A model generated the notes under the pieces. That model saw only the letters and a program-made list of their open reading frames with translations, was not told the origin of the DNA and made no database searches. Made by a program: the position numbers and the translations under genes. Below, piece after piece: positions 1 to 10,150 of a DNA stretch of 64,000 bases. The first letter of the stretch is position 1. Each line of letters begins with the position of its first letter. Origin of the DNA: Beta vulgaris subsp. vulgaris (taxonomy: Eukaryota; Streptophyta; Magnoliopsida; Caryophyllales; Amaranthaceae); contig NC_079208.1 of the NCBI RefSeq assembly GCF_026745355.1, forward strand, positions 52,375,776 through 52,439,775, in the 5' to 3' direction.

Positions 1-1060
1 GATCTCTTGGGTGGATGTCAACTAGTTTAGGGTTCATTTAATTTATCTTATCTTATCTTATCTTTTTTTATCTGAATTATATATTCTAGTGTATTATGTT
101 GTATAACATCTTATTTGATCTTTTTTTATATAAAAAAAATAATAAATTGAACAGAATCGAGACTAGTCTTGGAAGATGGTACTCAAGATCTGAAACTGAA
201 TCCCCTCTATATCATTCGCCCTTGTGGCTCTCTCTACATTAAAAGAAAAAAATCAATTGATCTCTTGTGTATGTGTCATGTCTCCAGGGAATTATTATAA
301 TATACTCCCCCGTCCCAATTTATAGTGGTTGCGTACCATTTTGGGTGTCCTAATATGTTTTTTTGTTTCTACTTTTGAAATGTTACTTTATTCTAAAATG
401 TCATCATCAAACAAATTTTATTCCTATTTTAAATCACTTTACATGAAAAGTCGTAATCACATGGTCGACCTTCTATTTTTATCCTTACTTTTTATATGGA
501 AATATGTAGCCACATTTAATATTTGTAGTTATCAATACAAATATTTATCTTTTTAATGCAAGTAATACAAATAATGTATTTCTTCCTGAATGGTTGAATC
601 TCTCTAGTCATTTGTAGTAATAATAAGAGACAATCTTCCTATCTATCCTTACAACACGAACTTGATATCTAATAATATTATATTGGTATCATTTATAGAA
701 CCATTTGATACCTTTGATGGTACCACATGAAAGAGATATTGGTATAATTTACATCCTTCGTTTTTTAATAAGTGATACAGAGAGAAATTAAAGTGGGAAG
801 AAAGTAAGAAACTAATGCACCTAGAGAAAGAAAGTTGGAACCACGTGTTTGGAAGAGTTAATTGCAAACTTATCAAAGGTAAGTGGTCCCAAAAGGCACA
901 CGGGTACCCTTTTTTTTTAAAAAAAAACTGTCAACTCATTGTTTTTCATTTAAATTTGGCTCCAAAATAAAAATTTCAAATTTCATTTAAACTTGGCTCT
1001 AAAATCAATCTAACTACCAATATTTATAGCAAAGGGGACTTAGAAACCATTTGATTTTTC
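1..1060. other. AT-rich intergenic sequence, no gene seen
   Basis: No convincing coding frame. The short open frames here are AT-rich and resemble no protein family I know. One recognisable item is a one-sided Stowaway-like terminus at about 304 (CTCCCCCGTCCCAATTTATA), followed by sequence resembling the complete MITE at 16304-16668. No matching right terminus is visible, so this copy is probably truncated. Confidence 0.5.
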
Positions 1061-1329
1061 ACACTCCTCGTTACAATATCTAACTCACAAGCACACACTT
1101 CACAAAAAAAAACTTTTTTACAAAAAAACTTCTCAAACAATTTTATAGTAACACTGCCACTTGCACACACAGCACAGTTACAATTTTTTTCACTTGCACA
1201 CACAGCACAGTCACACCATAGATGAAGCTTGGCTCATGGTGAATGGAGAAGGGACTATATGGACATAGATGAAGAAGAGTTATTGTTGCTACAAGATCTT
1301 CAAATGGTGAATGGAGAAGGGGACTACAT

Positions 1330-1433
1330 GGTCAAAAATCGCAACCTTTCATTTTTGGCGAATGGTTGCGAGCCAAAAACGCAACCCTTAGGGATGTTTT
1401 GACCGCATCCTTTGCGTTTTTTTCCACTAGTGC
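1330..1433. mobile_element. CACTA transposon terminus, truncated
   Basis: The sequence ends in TTTTTTTCCACTAGTG at about 1418-1433, the reverse complement of a CACTA terminus. Just inside it are short repeats in both orientations (GGTTGCG and CGCAACC, around 1347-1412), as expected for subterminal transposase-binding repeats. The repeat core differs from the AGGGCTGCGC core of the large CACTA pair at 8161-11092, so this is a related but distinct element. No opposite end is visible to the left. Confidence 0.5.
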
Positions 1434-1879
1434 TTTTTGTAAAGTGTATGAAATGGATGAAGAATATGTTTTTGCACCATCATTTGGTTTCCATTGGGTA
1501 GTTTTTTAAAGCTAAAACATTTGCTTTTGGTTTGTTCTCTCATAAAGTCCCCAATCCATATACATAGCAAAGGCAAAAATAACATTTAATAGCCTCATAA
1601 CATGAAATAAAGGTGATGTAATGGTGGCAGTTAGTGATCATTGGGCCATAATGACTTCATGCAAGCATATAAAGGTGTTGACCTTATTCTTAATAGAGGT
1701 AATAATAAAAACAACCTCTCAATCCATATAGTTTCATGCAAATGCAACAAAAGGTCAAATTCACTACCAATAGATCACTTATTTGCCTCCTAATTGCAAC
1801 ACCATACTTTAGATTGTGGCATATTTAATGAGTCTAGCCTAGATACACGTTCACTCTCAAAACAATATACCATCACAAA

Positions 1880-2290
1880 AACTTACACAAAATGGAAACC
1901 AACTCAAATGAACTCTTGACAAGTAAAAGCAACAAGCTAAGGTAATCAAGTGAAATAACAACATAAATCATCCTAAATCACTACCATAAAGTAACCTTAA
2001 TGAAGCACAACAAATATGAATAATAGCATAGGACAACTTACAACAAAACTGAAACCAACTCAAATGAACTCTTCACAAGTAAAATCAACATGGTAATCAA
2101 GTCAAATTATAACATAAAATAACATAAATCAGTACCATAAATTAACCTAAGCTAACCACATCAAATATGGACAATAGCATAGGACAACTTACAACAAGAC
2201 TAAAATCAACTCAAATGAACTCTTCACAAGTAAAATCGGCATGGTAATCAAGTCAAATTACAACATAAAAGAACCTAACCTAAAGGCATC
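1880..2290. repeat. Tandem repeat, about 150-bp unit
   Basis: The phrase AACTCAAATGAACTCTT recurs at about 1901, 2057 and 2208. The flanking sequence also repeats (ACAAGTAAAA.C, GGTAATCAAGT, ATAGCATAGGACAACTTACA). This gives between two and three diverged units of 150-156 bp. No gene is seen from 1434 to 3500. Confidence 0.7.
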
Positions 2291-2439
2291 AAATATCAAT
2301 CATTCAAGCCTCTTCTTTTCGACTGAATTGATTTAATTGTGCAACATAATTTCTTCAGTTCATTCGAAAAGAAGAGCTTGAAACATGAAATGAAGAGGGG
2401 AGTAGACAAGACCGAATCCAGGCAAATAGTCAAATAAAA

Positions 2440-3235
2440 TCAACTAACACAAACCTATATCAACTCACATCAAATAAAATGAAATAACATAAACATATAT
2501 GAACTCAAAGCAACCAAAATGAACTACAACAAAGTGTAATCAACCAAATGCAAGTCAAATAAATTGTACATAACCATACATCAACCTAAATAAAGTATAA
2601 TAAACATAATTCAACATAAATCAACTAAAATTAACATAAATCAACTCAAATTTACCTAAATCAATTGTACAGTACCATAAAATAACCTAATTAAAATGAA
2701 CATAAATCAATTGTCCCATACCCTAAAATCAACTCAAGTTAAGAAAAATCAGCAAAAAAACAACATAAATCAATCTAAATCAACATGAATCAACCTAAAA
2801 TGAACATAAATCAACTTTCCAATACCCTTTAATTAACTTAAATTAACAAAAATCAACATATCAACATAAAACAACATAAAACAACCTAAAATGAACATAA
2901 ATCAATTGTCCAGTACCCTAAAATCAACTCAAGTTAAGAAAAATCAATATAAAACAACATAAATCAACCTAAATCAATTGTCAAGTACCCTTAAATCAAC
3001 TCAAATTAACAAAAATCAATAGAAATCAACCTCAATCAACAGAATTCACCTATACAGTACTACAAAAAACCTAAATGCAGTTTTGTAAACATAATTCAAA
3101 GTAAATCAACTTAAATCAAGTCAAATAAACAGGAATCAACATAACTGAACATAAATTTTACTATACAATACCATAAAATCAACATAAATCAATAGGCTCA
3201 ATCAAAGAAAACAAGAACCCTAAATCAAATAAAAA
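2440..3235. repeat. Degenerate AT-rich tandem array built on ACATAAATCAACC
   Basis: The stretch is built almost entirely from variants of ACATAAATCAACCTAAA. Longer units of roughly 90-110 bp contain AATCAATTGTCCAGTACCC and AATCAACTCAAGTTAAG. These recur at about 2655, 2705, 2805, 2890, 2975 and 3045 with increasing decay. It follows directly on the 150-bp array and is probably the degenerate interior of a larger transposon. No coding potential is seen. Confidence 0.6.
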
Positions 3236-3514
3236 CCCTAATTATAACAAACATGACAAATTGGGGGTAGATCCACATTTACAAAATAAAAAAGGCAATC
3301 AACAAGAAATTCATGATATTGCCAATCGGCCCAGCGGCAAAATTACACACTCAAAGCATGCAAATAAAACGAAATCTAGATCTAAGCTAAGAAAATAATG
3401 GCAAGAGCTAGAAGATATCACCACAAATCCATGAAGAACCACGCAATTTTCATTTTTTTTATCTTTGTTTTTTGTCTTCACACTGACAGCAGTAGAAGAC
3501 ACATCTAAATCGTC

Positions 3515-3830
3515 TTTTTTGGGGACGTAGAAGTAGAGGATACAAAAGAATCGCCAAAGTCAAGCTCTTTTCGCATACAAGCCAGCCAGATCCAACCTCA
3601 AAAACATTGTCTTGATGGCTTTCAAGTTCATCAAGCCAACAAAACTTTGAAGTTGGTGTTTCTTGTAAATCATGAACACCATAAAGAATCTCAGTAGATG
3701 TATAAGATTACTCATGTTCACGCTGATTTAATTTCCTCAACAACCAAGACTCTTCAGAGTCCTCAACAGTATCAAAATCGAAAATATAATCGGCAGTATT
3801 CCACGATCCATCGCAAAAAAATTAGGGACT
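3515..3830 (-). pseudogene. Possible remnant coding stretch, family unknown
   Basis: On the minus strand one frame reads as protein-like sequence rich in Asp and Glu (..DYIFDFDTVEDSEESWLL..). It continues past one in-frame stop into ..KFCWLDELESHQDNVFEVGSGWLV.. . Composition is less AT-biased than the surroundings, and the plus-strand side is followed by leader-like sequence (AGGGTT boxes, GA-rich). I do not recognise the family. It could be the start of a transposase-like gene or a captured host fragment. Confidence 0.25.
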
Positions 3831-4429
3831 TAGGTTTTTCGCAACAACAAGAAAAGCAAAAGATTCACAAAAAAAAATTAGAGGTAGATTTTTAGGGTTC
3901 TCCGCAAGAAACAGTAGAGGAAGAAGAACAGAAGATGAGATAACCAAAAGATTTGCGAAAATTAGGGGACAATTTTTAGGGTTCTTCTCAGTGCACGGTA
4001 AATTAAGAAGAATGGAAGATGAGAGAAGCAAGAATTTCGAGATTTGGGGTAGATGATTTTCTATGGTTCTTGGTTTTGGGTGAGTTCGGGTTTGTAGATC
4101 TAAAGAATTGGGGGGGATAATATCATAGGAGGGGTAGATGATCTGTTGGGGGTGGAAAAAATGGAGGGAGTCATTAAGTTGATTGGGGGAAATTTAATGA
4201 ATTAGGTGGAAGGAGGGGGGGTTAGTAATTGTAATAAAGTGGGTGGGTGATTAATGAATGGCAAAAATGTAATATATTTGAACACTTACCATATATAGCT
4301 ACGTGTCACTTATTTTGATATTTCCTAAAAAGAAATATGCATGTGTCACGTGTTAAAAAAACAGGGGAAGTATCTCATAGATTATTGACATTTATTAGTT
4401 AACCCTAATAATCACTATTTTTCCAAAGA

Positions 4430-5720
4430 GAGAGACGTATTAGTAATCAAAGAGTTAGCAGCCTTTTTAACAAAATTAGGTTGGAGAGTCCCTAACTGAA
4501 CCTAATGCACTATGGTCAAGGGTTCTTAGAAGCAAATATTGTAAGGGTCGCTATGACTTAGATATGTTTGAGCCAAAAGCTAACATGAATGTCTAATGTA
4601 TGGCGTGGAATTACAGACAAAGTAAATACCATATGAAATGGTGCTAGAATTGCGGTAATGATATGACCACACTAGCCTAGGATCACAAATGGGCAACAAA
4701 TAAACCACGCTTTGTGTGAACTTGCAGTTCAAGATATTTCAGAAACCATTAGTGGTGATATTGTTGTAGAGATGTAGGAGGTAAATATTGGTAGGAAATG
4801 GGACGTTTTTGCATATTTTCTTCCCCAGAGTGTCATAAAAGAAATAGATGTACATGAAATAAAAGGAGAATCGAATATAAGAGATCTCATTTATTAGGGT
4901 GGCATCTCGAGAGGTAAGTTTTCAATTAGATTGCTGATCTAAATATATTAAGAAGAGATGAGTTAGAATTGAATGATGGGTGTTGGAATTCAATATGGAA
5001 GCTTTGTGTGCAACAATGAATACGAGTTTTTCTATGGCTTACAATGCATAATAGGTTCATGTGCAATGCAAATAGAGCTATAAGAAACTTAACAAATGAT
5101 CCTAGATGTGGAATATGTGATAATGAGTATGAAACAATACTTCATGTTTTTCGCGATTGCAAGGTTGTCAGGGAGGTATGGAAGAAAGGGGAGGGACTTT
5201 CTAAGCTGCTAACTCCAGCACTTTTAGAACTGGTAATTTACAACAATGGCTAATTAAAAACATCATGTACGAAGCTAGTAAGGATTCCCAGGGCCAGCTG
5301 GGGGAGGAGGATTGATTCGAGACAACCCTGGTAAGTTGAACTATGCTTATTCAATGAACTTGCGTACATGTCATGCCTTTATGGCAGAGGTAAAAGTTGT
5401 GGAGTATGTCATGGATTAGAATCGGCTAAGCGTATGGGGATAGCTAAATTACAAGTACAAATGGATGATCTCGCTGTAGTTTTAGCACTAAGAATGATGA
5501 ATCATATGGTGGTATATGCACCCATATCATACACAGATGTTAGTTGACAGATAGTGGTTGATACAAGTTAGCAAGTAAAGATCAAACATTGCTATCGAGA
5601 ATGCAACAGAGTAGCAGATTGGTTAACAAATCAAGGAATTAATTTCCAGAACAACAAGATAGAGTTGATTCAAGTCCCCCATTAAACTTAGGTCGTATTT
5701 TGTTTGAGGACGTTGTAGGC
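4430..5720 (+). pseudogene. LINE (L1-type) ORF2 C-terminal remnant
   Basis: Several frames on the plus strand give the C-terminal parts of a plant L1-type polyprotein, interrupted by stops and frameshifts. First, about 4450-4600 gives the end of the reverse transcriptase region (KLGWRVLTEPNALWSRVLRSKYC). Next, 4990-5200 gives the zf-RVT zinc-binding module; its longest open piece is 5044-5253, with CGICDNEYETILHVFRDC showing the Cys..Cys..His..Cys pattern. Last, about 5290-5690 gives an RNase H-like start (PGPAGGGGLIRDNPGKLNYAY). The reverse transcriptase core is absent, so this is a 5'-truncated or eroded, inactive copy. Confidence 0.8.
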
Positions 5721-5786
5721 GTGACTATTCCATACTTCATCCCCCTTAATTTCCTTTCTTGTATTAGTTTTTAATTTTGTTCTTTG

Positions 5787-6140
5787 TTAGAGCAACTCCA
5801 ATGGTAGAACAAAATGGAAATTGGCTTAGAATGTCACATAGATATTTCTAGCTAATTCAACTTTAAGCCAAAACTCCCACAATGGTTAGCCAATATACTT
5901 GTTATTTGAATAGGTCCCACTTAAAGTAAGAAATTTTTTTAAGAGGATTATATAGAAATTGTTCACCAAAATTCACACATACATGGCCCCACAATTTTAG
6001 CTCAAACAAATCGGCTTAGTTAAGCTACATTGGCTAGCAAATAAAATTTCAGCTACTCACTCCAATGATTGGGCTAATTACTTAACTTTTTATTTATTTG
6101 CTAGAAGTCCCTAATGCTCATCATTAAAGTTGTTCTTAGC
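5787..6140. mobile_element. MITE with GAGCAACTCCAATGG-type terminal repeats
   Basis: The left end TTAGAGCAACTCCAATGG is matched imperfectly by the inverted right end (CATTAAAGTTGTTCTTAG). Internal segments around TTGGCTTAG and TTGGCTAGC are also arranged in both orientations. Non-coding and about 350 bp long. The exact superfamily is not clear to me because I see no clean target duplication. Confidence 0.5.
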
Positions 6141-7008
6141 TTTCTAACTTTCTATTCTTGAGGGTTTTCTCTCAATTGCATAAAAAAATCAATCCAAGAG
6201 GTAGCAACATTTTAGCAATAAAGAAGTTTCCAGGAGAAAATCTCCACCCAACCCCTAGGCCCCTACCAATACCACAACCAAAAATCGAAGGGTGAGGAAT
6301 TTTATAAGTTAATTCAATTAGGGTTTTTGTGGGGTCTTTTATAGTATGAGATTATAGAAATGGACTTGTACATAATTTTATGCAAACTTGTAGCCTGTAG
6401 GTGGCATACTCCTATAGTCCTGTATTATTATAACATAGAAGTACTATATCCAATAATATCCAATATCCTTTAGTTGATTAACAGATACTTATATTGTTAT
6501 ATAGAAGCAGATAAACTTGGAATCTTGTTGGAGGGCCTATGCTAAAAGTGCTGTTAGGTGCAGGATCGTATTGTTTTGTTTGGCTGATTCATATATATAA
6601 CATATAAATTTGCCTCTTCTTGTTGCTTTAATAACAATATTGAGGGTTCAACTTATGCTTTCAAAATATATCTTATTTTCTCTTGTTGAAAGTAAAATAT
6701 AACCCTTTTTTTTGTTTGAGCTGTTTTCTTAAATAATTTGTAGTTTTTGATTTTCTGTTAGTTATTCTAAACCTTTCTTTGTTTTTTGTGTGAAATGTTT
6801 CTTAATTTTTCAGAACTTTGATTATCTTTTGTGTGTTCTTGATTTTTCTGAACATTGATTAAACTCTTAAATTTTCTTAATATCTCTCAATATTCTAGAT
6901 TTTTTTAAAAAATAATTAAGTTGAACAAAGCATATATAACTTAAGAAAATACTGAACACGTACTTTCTCCATTTTCTTTACCTGTAACATTGGTTGGCAT
7001 ATATGACA
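6141..7008. other. Intergenic, no gene seen
   Basis: AT-rich sequence without a coding frame or repeat structure that I can define. Confidence 0.5.
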
Positions 7009-7562
7009 CTAGAATTTTTTGCACGCGATGCGTGCTTGAATTTTTTTTGAACAGAAACTCAATTTTCTTCGGCATAAGAGTCAAAATTATTTTAACATTA
7101 GACATACGAATTATAATTGTTTTTAGTTGCAAAATTTGATTGGTTTAGTTTCTGTCAGTTAAGTCTCTCACCATTCTTTTTGTTTTTTTTTTTTACTTTT
7201 CAAAGTTAAATTCTATGAATAAAATAGAAATTTTTTTGAATTTATTTATGATTTCTAATATTATAATTTTTTAGTTGATTTTTGAATTAAGTACAGTACT
7301 TCATAAATTGTAAAAAAAGTAGACACTTTGATTTCAAGTCAATTTTCTCATAGGTTGTAGTTTGTAAGTGAATTTTTAAGTTTTTGTAGAGTTTCCTCAT
7401 TTTAGTTGACTTGTGAGTGATTATTATAATTATATTTTTGATATTTTTGTTTGAAGTCCCCTTTGATTTGTAAGTAAATTTGTAATTTAGAATGGGAAGG
7501 GGGTAAGATAGTCTCTTCATTCGGGGACATCATAGCTCCCCCTTTCCCTTATATAATTGAGA
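7009..7562 (-). mobile_element. Non-autonomous Helitron, 554 bp
   Basis: Read on the minus strand, the element starts with TCTCAATTATATAAGG and ends with the hairpin GCACGCATCGCGTGC, a short A-rich spacer and CTAG. It lies between a host A and T. A TC start, CTRR end, subterminal hairpin and AT insertion without target duplication are the Helitron hallmarks. No helicase is encoded, so it depends on a partner for movement. Confidence 0.85.
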
Positions 7563-8131
7563 TATGTTGTACTTTAATTCTTGAATGATATTTTATATAA
7601 ACCTTTTTACCTTGATAATTTATCGTTATTATGTAATAGAATACGTCCAAATATATGTAAAAGTTTCATTATATATAGGAAACACTATAAAAAAAGTAAA
7701 TAATTTTTTTCCTTGTCTAATTTCTAAATTCTGATTTCACTACAAATACACCTCTGATCTATTTTTTATCATGACCCACCATTAATTGTGAATGGTTCTT
7801 GAGAATAGTGATTTATAAGTAAATTTTTGTAAATTTTTTTGTATGTATTGACGTTCTAGGTTATTAGTTTTAGTTTGTATATTAATTTTAAGTTTTAATA
7901 AAGTTTCCTGATTATTTGAGTTATTTGCGTGATTTTTATAACGTAATTTTCTCAATTGTATGGGTGATCTGTAAAGTTTCTTCTTTTAAGTGATTTGTGA
8001 GTGAGTGTTGTAAATTTATTTTCGGTATTTTGATTTTAACATTCCTTTTGTAATTTAGAAAGAGAAGGGGGGCAAAATAGGCGTTTCAAAAGAGGACACC
8101 ATTGCTCCCCCCTTCCCTTATATAATAGAGA
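7563..8131 (-). mobile_element. Second Helitron copy, 5' portion
   Basis: The right edge carries the same minus-strand 5' terminus (TCTCTATTATATAAGG). The sequence from about 7860 to 8131 is a diverged copy of 7290-7562, with shared phrases such as GTAATTTAGAA, GGGG and GGACA(C/T)CAT. No hairpin plus CTAG is seen at its left side, so the 3' end is missing or replaced by the neighbouring Helitron. Confidence 0.6.
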
Positions 8132-8279
8132 TAAGAAGTTAGGGGAATTGACATATATAGCACTAGGGAAAAAAAGGAAGGGTCACTAGTGGAAAAATGA
8201 AGAAGGGCTGCGCTAAAAAAGGCATGTAGGGCTGTGCCTTTTGACAGCAGCCCTTTCAGTAGCAGCCCTTCACTTTTTA

Positions 8280-8460
8280 AGTAGGGCTGCGCTAGAAAAG
8301 CGCAGCCCTTAAGCTAGAAGGGCTGCGCTAGTTAGGAAAAAGCGCAGCCCTTCTAGCCCAGAAGGGCTGCGCTAGTTAGGAAAAAGCGCAGCCCTTCTAG
8401 CCCAGAAGGGCTGCGCTAGTTAGGAAAAAGCGCTTTTTCCTAACTAGCGCAGCCCTTCCT
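8280..8460. repeat. Hairpin array, left subterminal region of inner CACTA
   Basis: A unit of about 43 bp (GAAGGGCTGCGCTAGTTAGG followed by AAAAAGCGCAGCCCTTCTAG) occurs two and a half times in tandem. It is then followed by its own inverse (8425-8455), giving a perfect long palindrome centred near 8430. Each unit is itself a hairpin. Confidence 0.85.
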
Positions 8461-8599
8461 ACCCAAAAAATTTTTTTTTTTTTTTTGTCATTTTTTTACT
8501 CATAATCTCACATTTTCTGAAATTAAACAGAAGAGAAGAGAAACGAAACGAAAATACTAAACCCAAAACAATAAAAAGAATGAAACGAAAATGAAAAAG

Positions 8600-8930
8600 A
8601 AGGAACAAAAACTAATATACAAAGAGAAGTATACAATAAGTATACAAGAAGTAAACAAGAACATTAATCAAAATAAACAAAGAGAAGTATACAAGAATAA
8701 CATTAATCAAAATAAACAAAGAGAATTATACAAGAATAACATTAATCAAAATAAACAAGAGAAGTATACAAGAATAACATTCAAAACAAAGAGAAGTATA
8801 AAGAACATTAATCAAAACAAAGAGAAGTATACAAGCAAGAACATTAATCAAAACAAAGAGAAGTATACAAGAACATTAATCAAAAAATATAAACAAAGAG
8901 AAGTATACAAGAACATTATAGATCTGAAAA
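8600..8930. repeat. Minisatellite, about 39-bp unit, inside inner CACTA
   Basis: Units of AAACAAAGAGAAGTATACAA plus GAATAACATTAATCAAAAT recur seven to eight times, with the later units shortened. Because the unit is near a multiple of three it gives a long open frame (8591-9061), but the product is low complexity and I do not regard it as a gene. Confidence 0.8.
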
Positions 8931-9375
8931 AATACAAGAACTACAACCTAATAATGTTTAAATACATAAAACAAAACCCAATACATAATTTAAAGGAAAA
9001 AAAAATTTCGGAAAAACTAAAAATGGGTATTTGGAGGCTTAAACGAACTCGGATGGCTTAAAAAGCCTAAACATCACTGCAAAGCAGTGAGTTATTCTTT
9101 TTGGCTCGTTCCGCTTCCGAAAAGGTATCACAATAGGCAATCGGACTCCGTCGTCATGTTTAGTGCAAATCGGAAAACTTAAAATGGGTTTTTGAGACAA
9201 ATGTTTATGGGAGTTTTTTAGAGAGAAGAGAAGATGAAGAGAAGAGAGGGTGAGAGATAAGGAGGAAAGGAATAATGAGGGACGTGAGAAGAGAGAGAAT
9301 GAGGGATAATATATTTGACGAATCCCGCCGCTCAATATTTCAAAGCGCGCGATTCCGAAATTTCAAAATTTTTCA

Positions 9376-9990
9376 GGAAGGGCTGCGCTTTTTTAAAAAA
9401 GCGCAGCCCTACTAAGCAGAAGGGCTGCACTTTTTAAAAAAGCGCAGCCCTTCACTTAGTAGGGCTGCGCTTTTCAAAAAGGCGCAGCCCTTCTTACCTA
9501 CAGAAGGGCTGCGTTTTTTTGAAAAAGCGCAGCCCTACTAGTGAAGGGCTGCGCCTTTTTAAAAAGCGCAGCCCTTCTTCTTAGTAGGGCTGCGCTTTTT
9601 TAAAAAAGCGCAGCCCTTCACTAGTAGGGCTGCGCTTTTACGAAAAGCGCAGCCCTTCCTGCGCAGCCCTTTATGTTTTTTCCCCTAGTGGGTTGCGCTG
9701 GAAGGGCTGCGCTTTCTTCATTACGCAGCCCTTCTATACAGTAGGGCTGTGCTTTTAAATAAAACGCAGTCCTTCGTTAAAGTAGGGCTGCATTTTAATA
9801 GAAAAGCGCAACCCTGTTTTGTGAAGGGTTGCGCTTTTATTAGAAAGTGCAACCCTATTGTTACAGAATGGTTGCGCTTGTTTAAAAAGCGCAGCCCTAC
9901 TGTTACAGAAGGGCTACGCTTTTTAAAAAAGCGCAGCCCTACTGTTACAGAAGGGCTGCGTTTTTTTAAAAAGCGCAGCCCTTCTATGGG
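9376..9990. repeat. Array of AGGGCTGCGC/GCGCAGCCCT hairpins
   Basis: About a dozen hairpins with 12-17 bp arms (AAGGGCTGCGCTTTTT paired with AAAAAGCGCAGCCCTT) lie back to back. The part up to 9690 belongs to the right end of the inner CACTA. The part from 9694 belongs to the left end of the outer one. Such dense subterminal repeats are where En/Spm-type transposases bind. Confidence 0.85.
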
Positions 9991-10014
9991 CTTTTTTAAA
10001 AAAAATAATTATGC

Positions 10015-10150
10015 AGCCCTCTCTCTCTCTCACACGCCCCCCTCTTCTCTCTCACCCTCCCTCTTCTCTCTCTTCTCTCTTACACGCACCTCTCTCTTTC
10101 TCACGCCTCCCTCTTCTCTCTCACCCTCCCTCTTCTCTCTCTTCTCTCTC
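10015..10150. repeat. CT-rich duplicated segment inside the outer CACTA
   Basis: A pyrimidine tract of roughly 66 bp (CTCTTCTCTCTCACCCTCCC and following) occurs twice. It is followed by leader-like sequence with CTTCGTCGG, stretches of CAACAACAA and AGATCTATAATTTTAGGG. This may be a captured gene leader, but no coding exon is recognisable. Confidence 0.6.

Larger units (their letters stand above)
8184..9690. mobile_element. Inner CACTA element nested in the outer one
   Basis: The left terminus CACTAGTGGAAAAATG starts at 8184. The right terminus, inverted, is CACTAGGGGAAAAAACAT and ends at 9690. Flanks are GGT at 8181-8183 and GGT at 9691-9693, a 3-bp target duplication. Removing the element joins GGAAGGGT to TGCGCTGGAAGGGC, restoring a plausible subterminal repeat of the outer element. 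Hairpin arrays at both ends enclose a non-coding interior with a 39-bp minisatellite. Length is 1,507 bp and no transposase is present. Confidence 0.85.

Noticed and set aside
8161..8183. Reading 8161-8183 as a chance CACTA word unrelated to the element
   Set aside because: The TAG duplication at both outer flanks and restoration of a subterminal repeat on excision of the inner element make the nested model better supported.
8591..9061. Open frame of 156 codons
   Set aside because: It arises from a 39-bp minisatellite in a CACTA element; the product is Lys/Asn/Gln low complexity without a domain.
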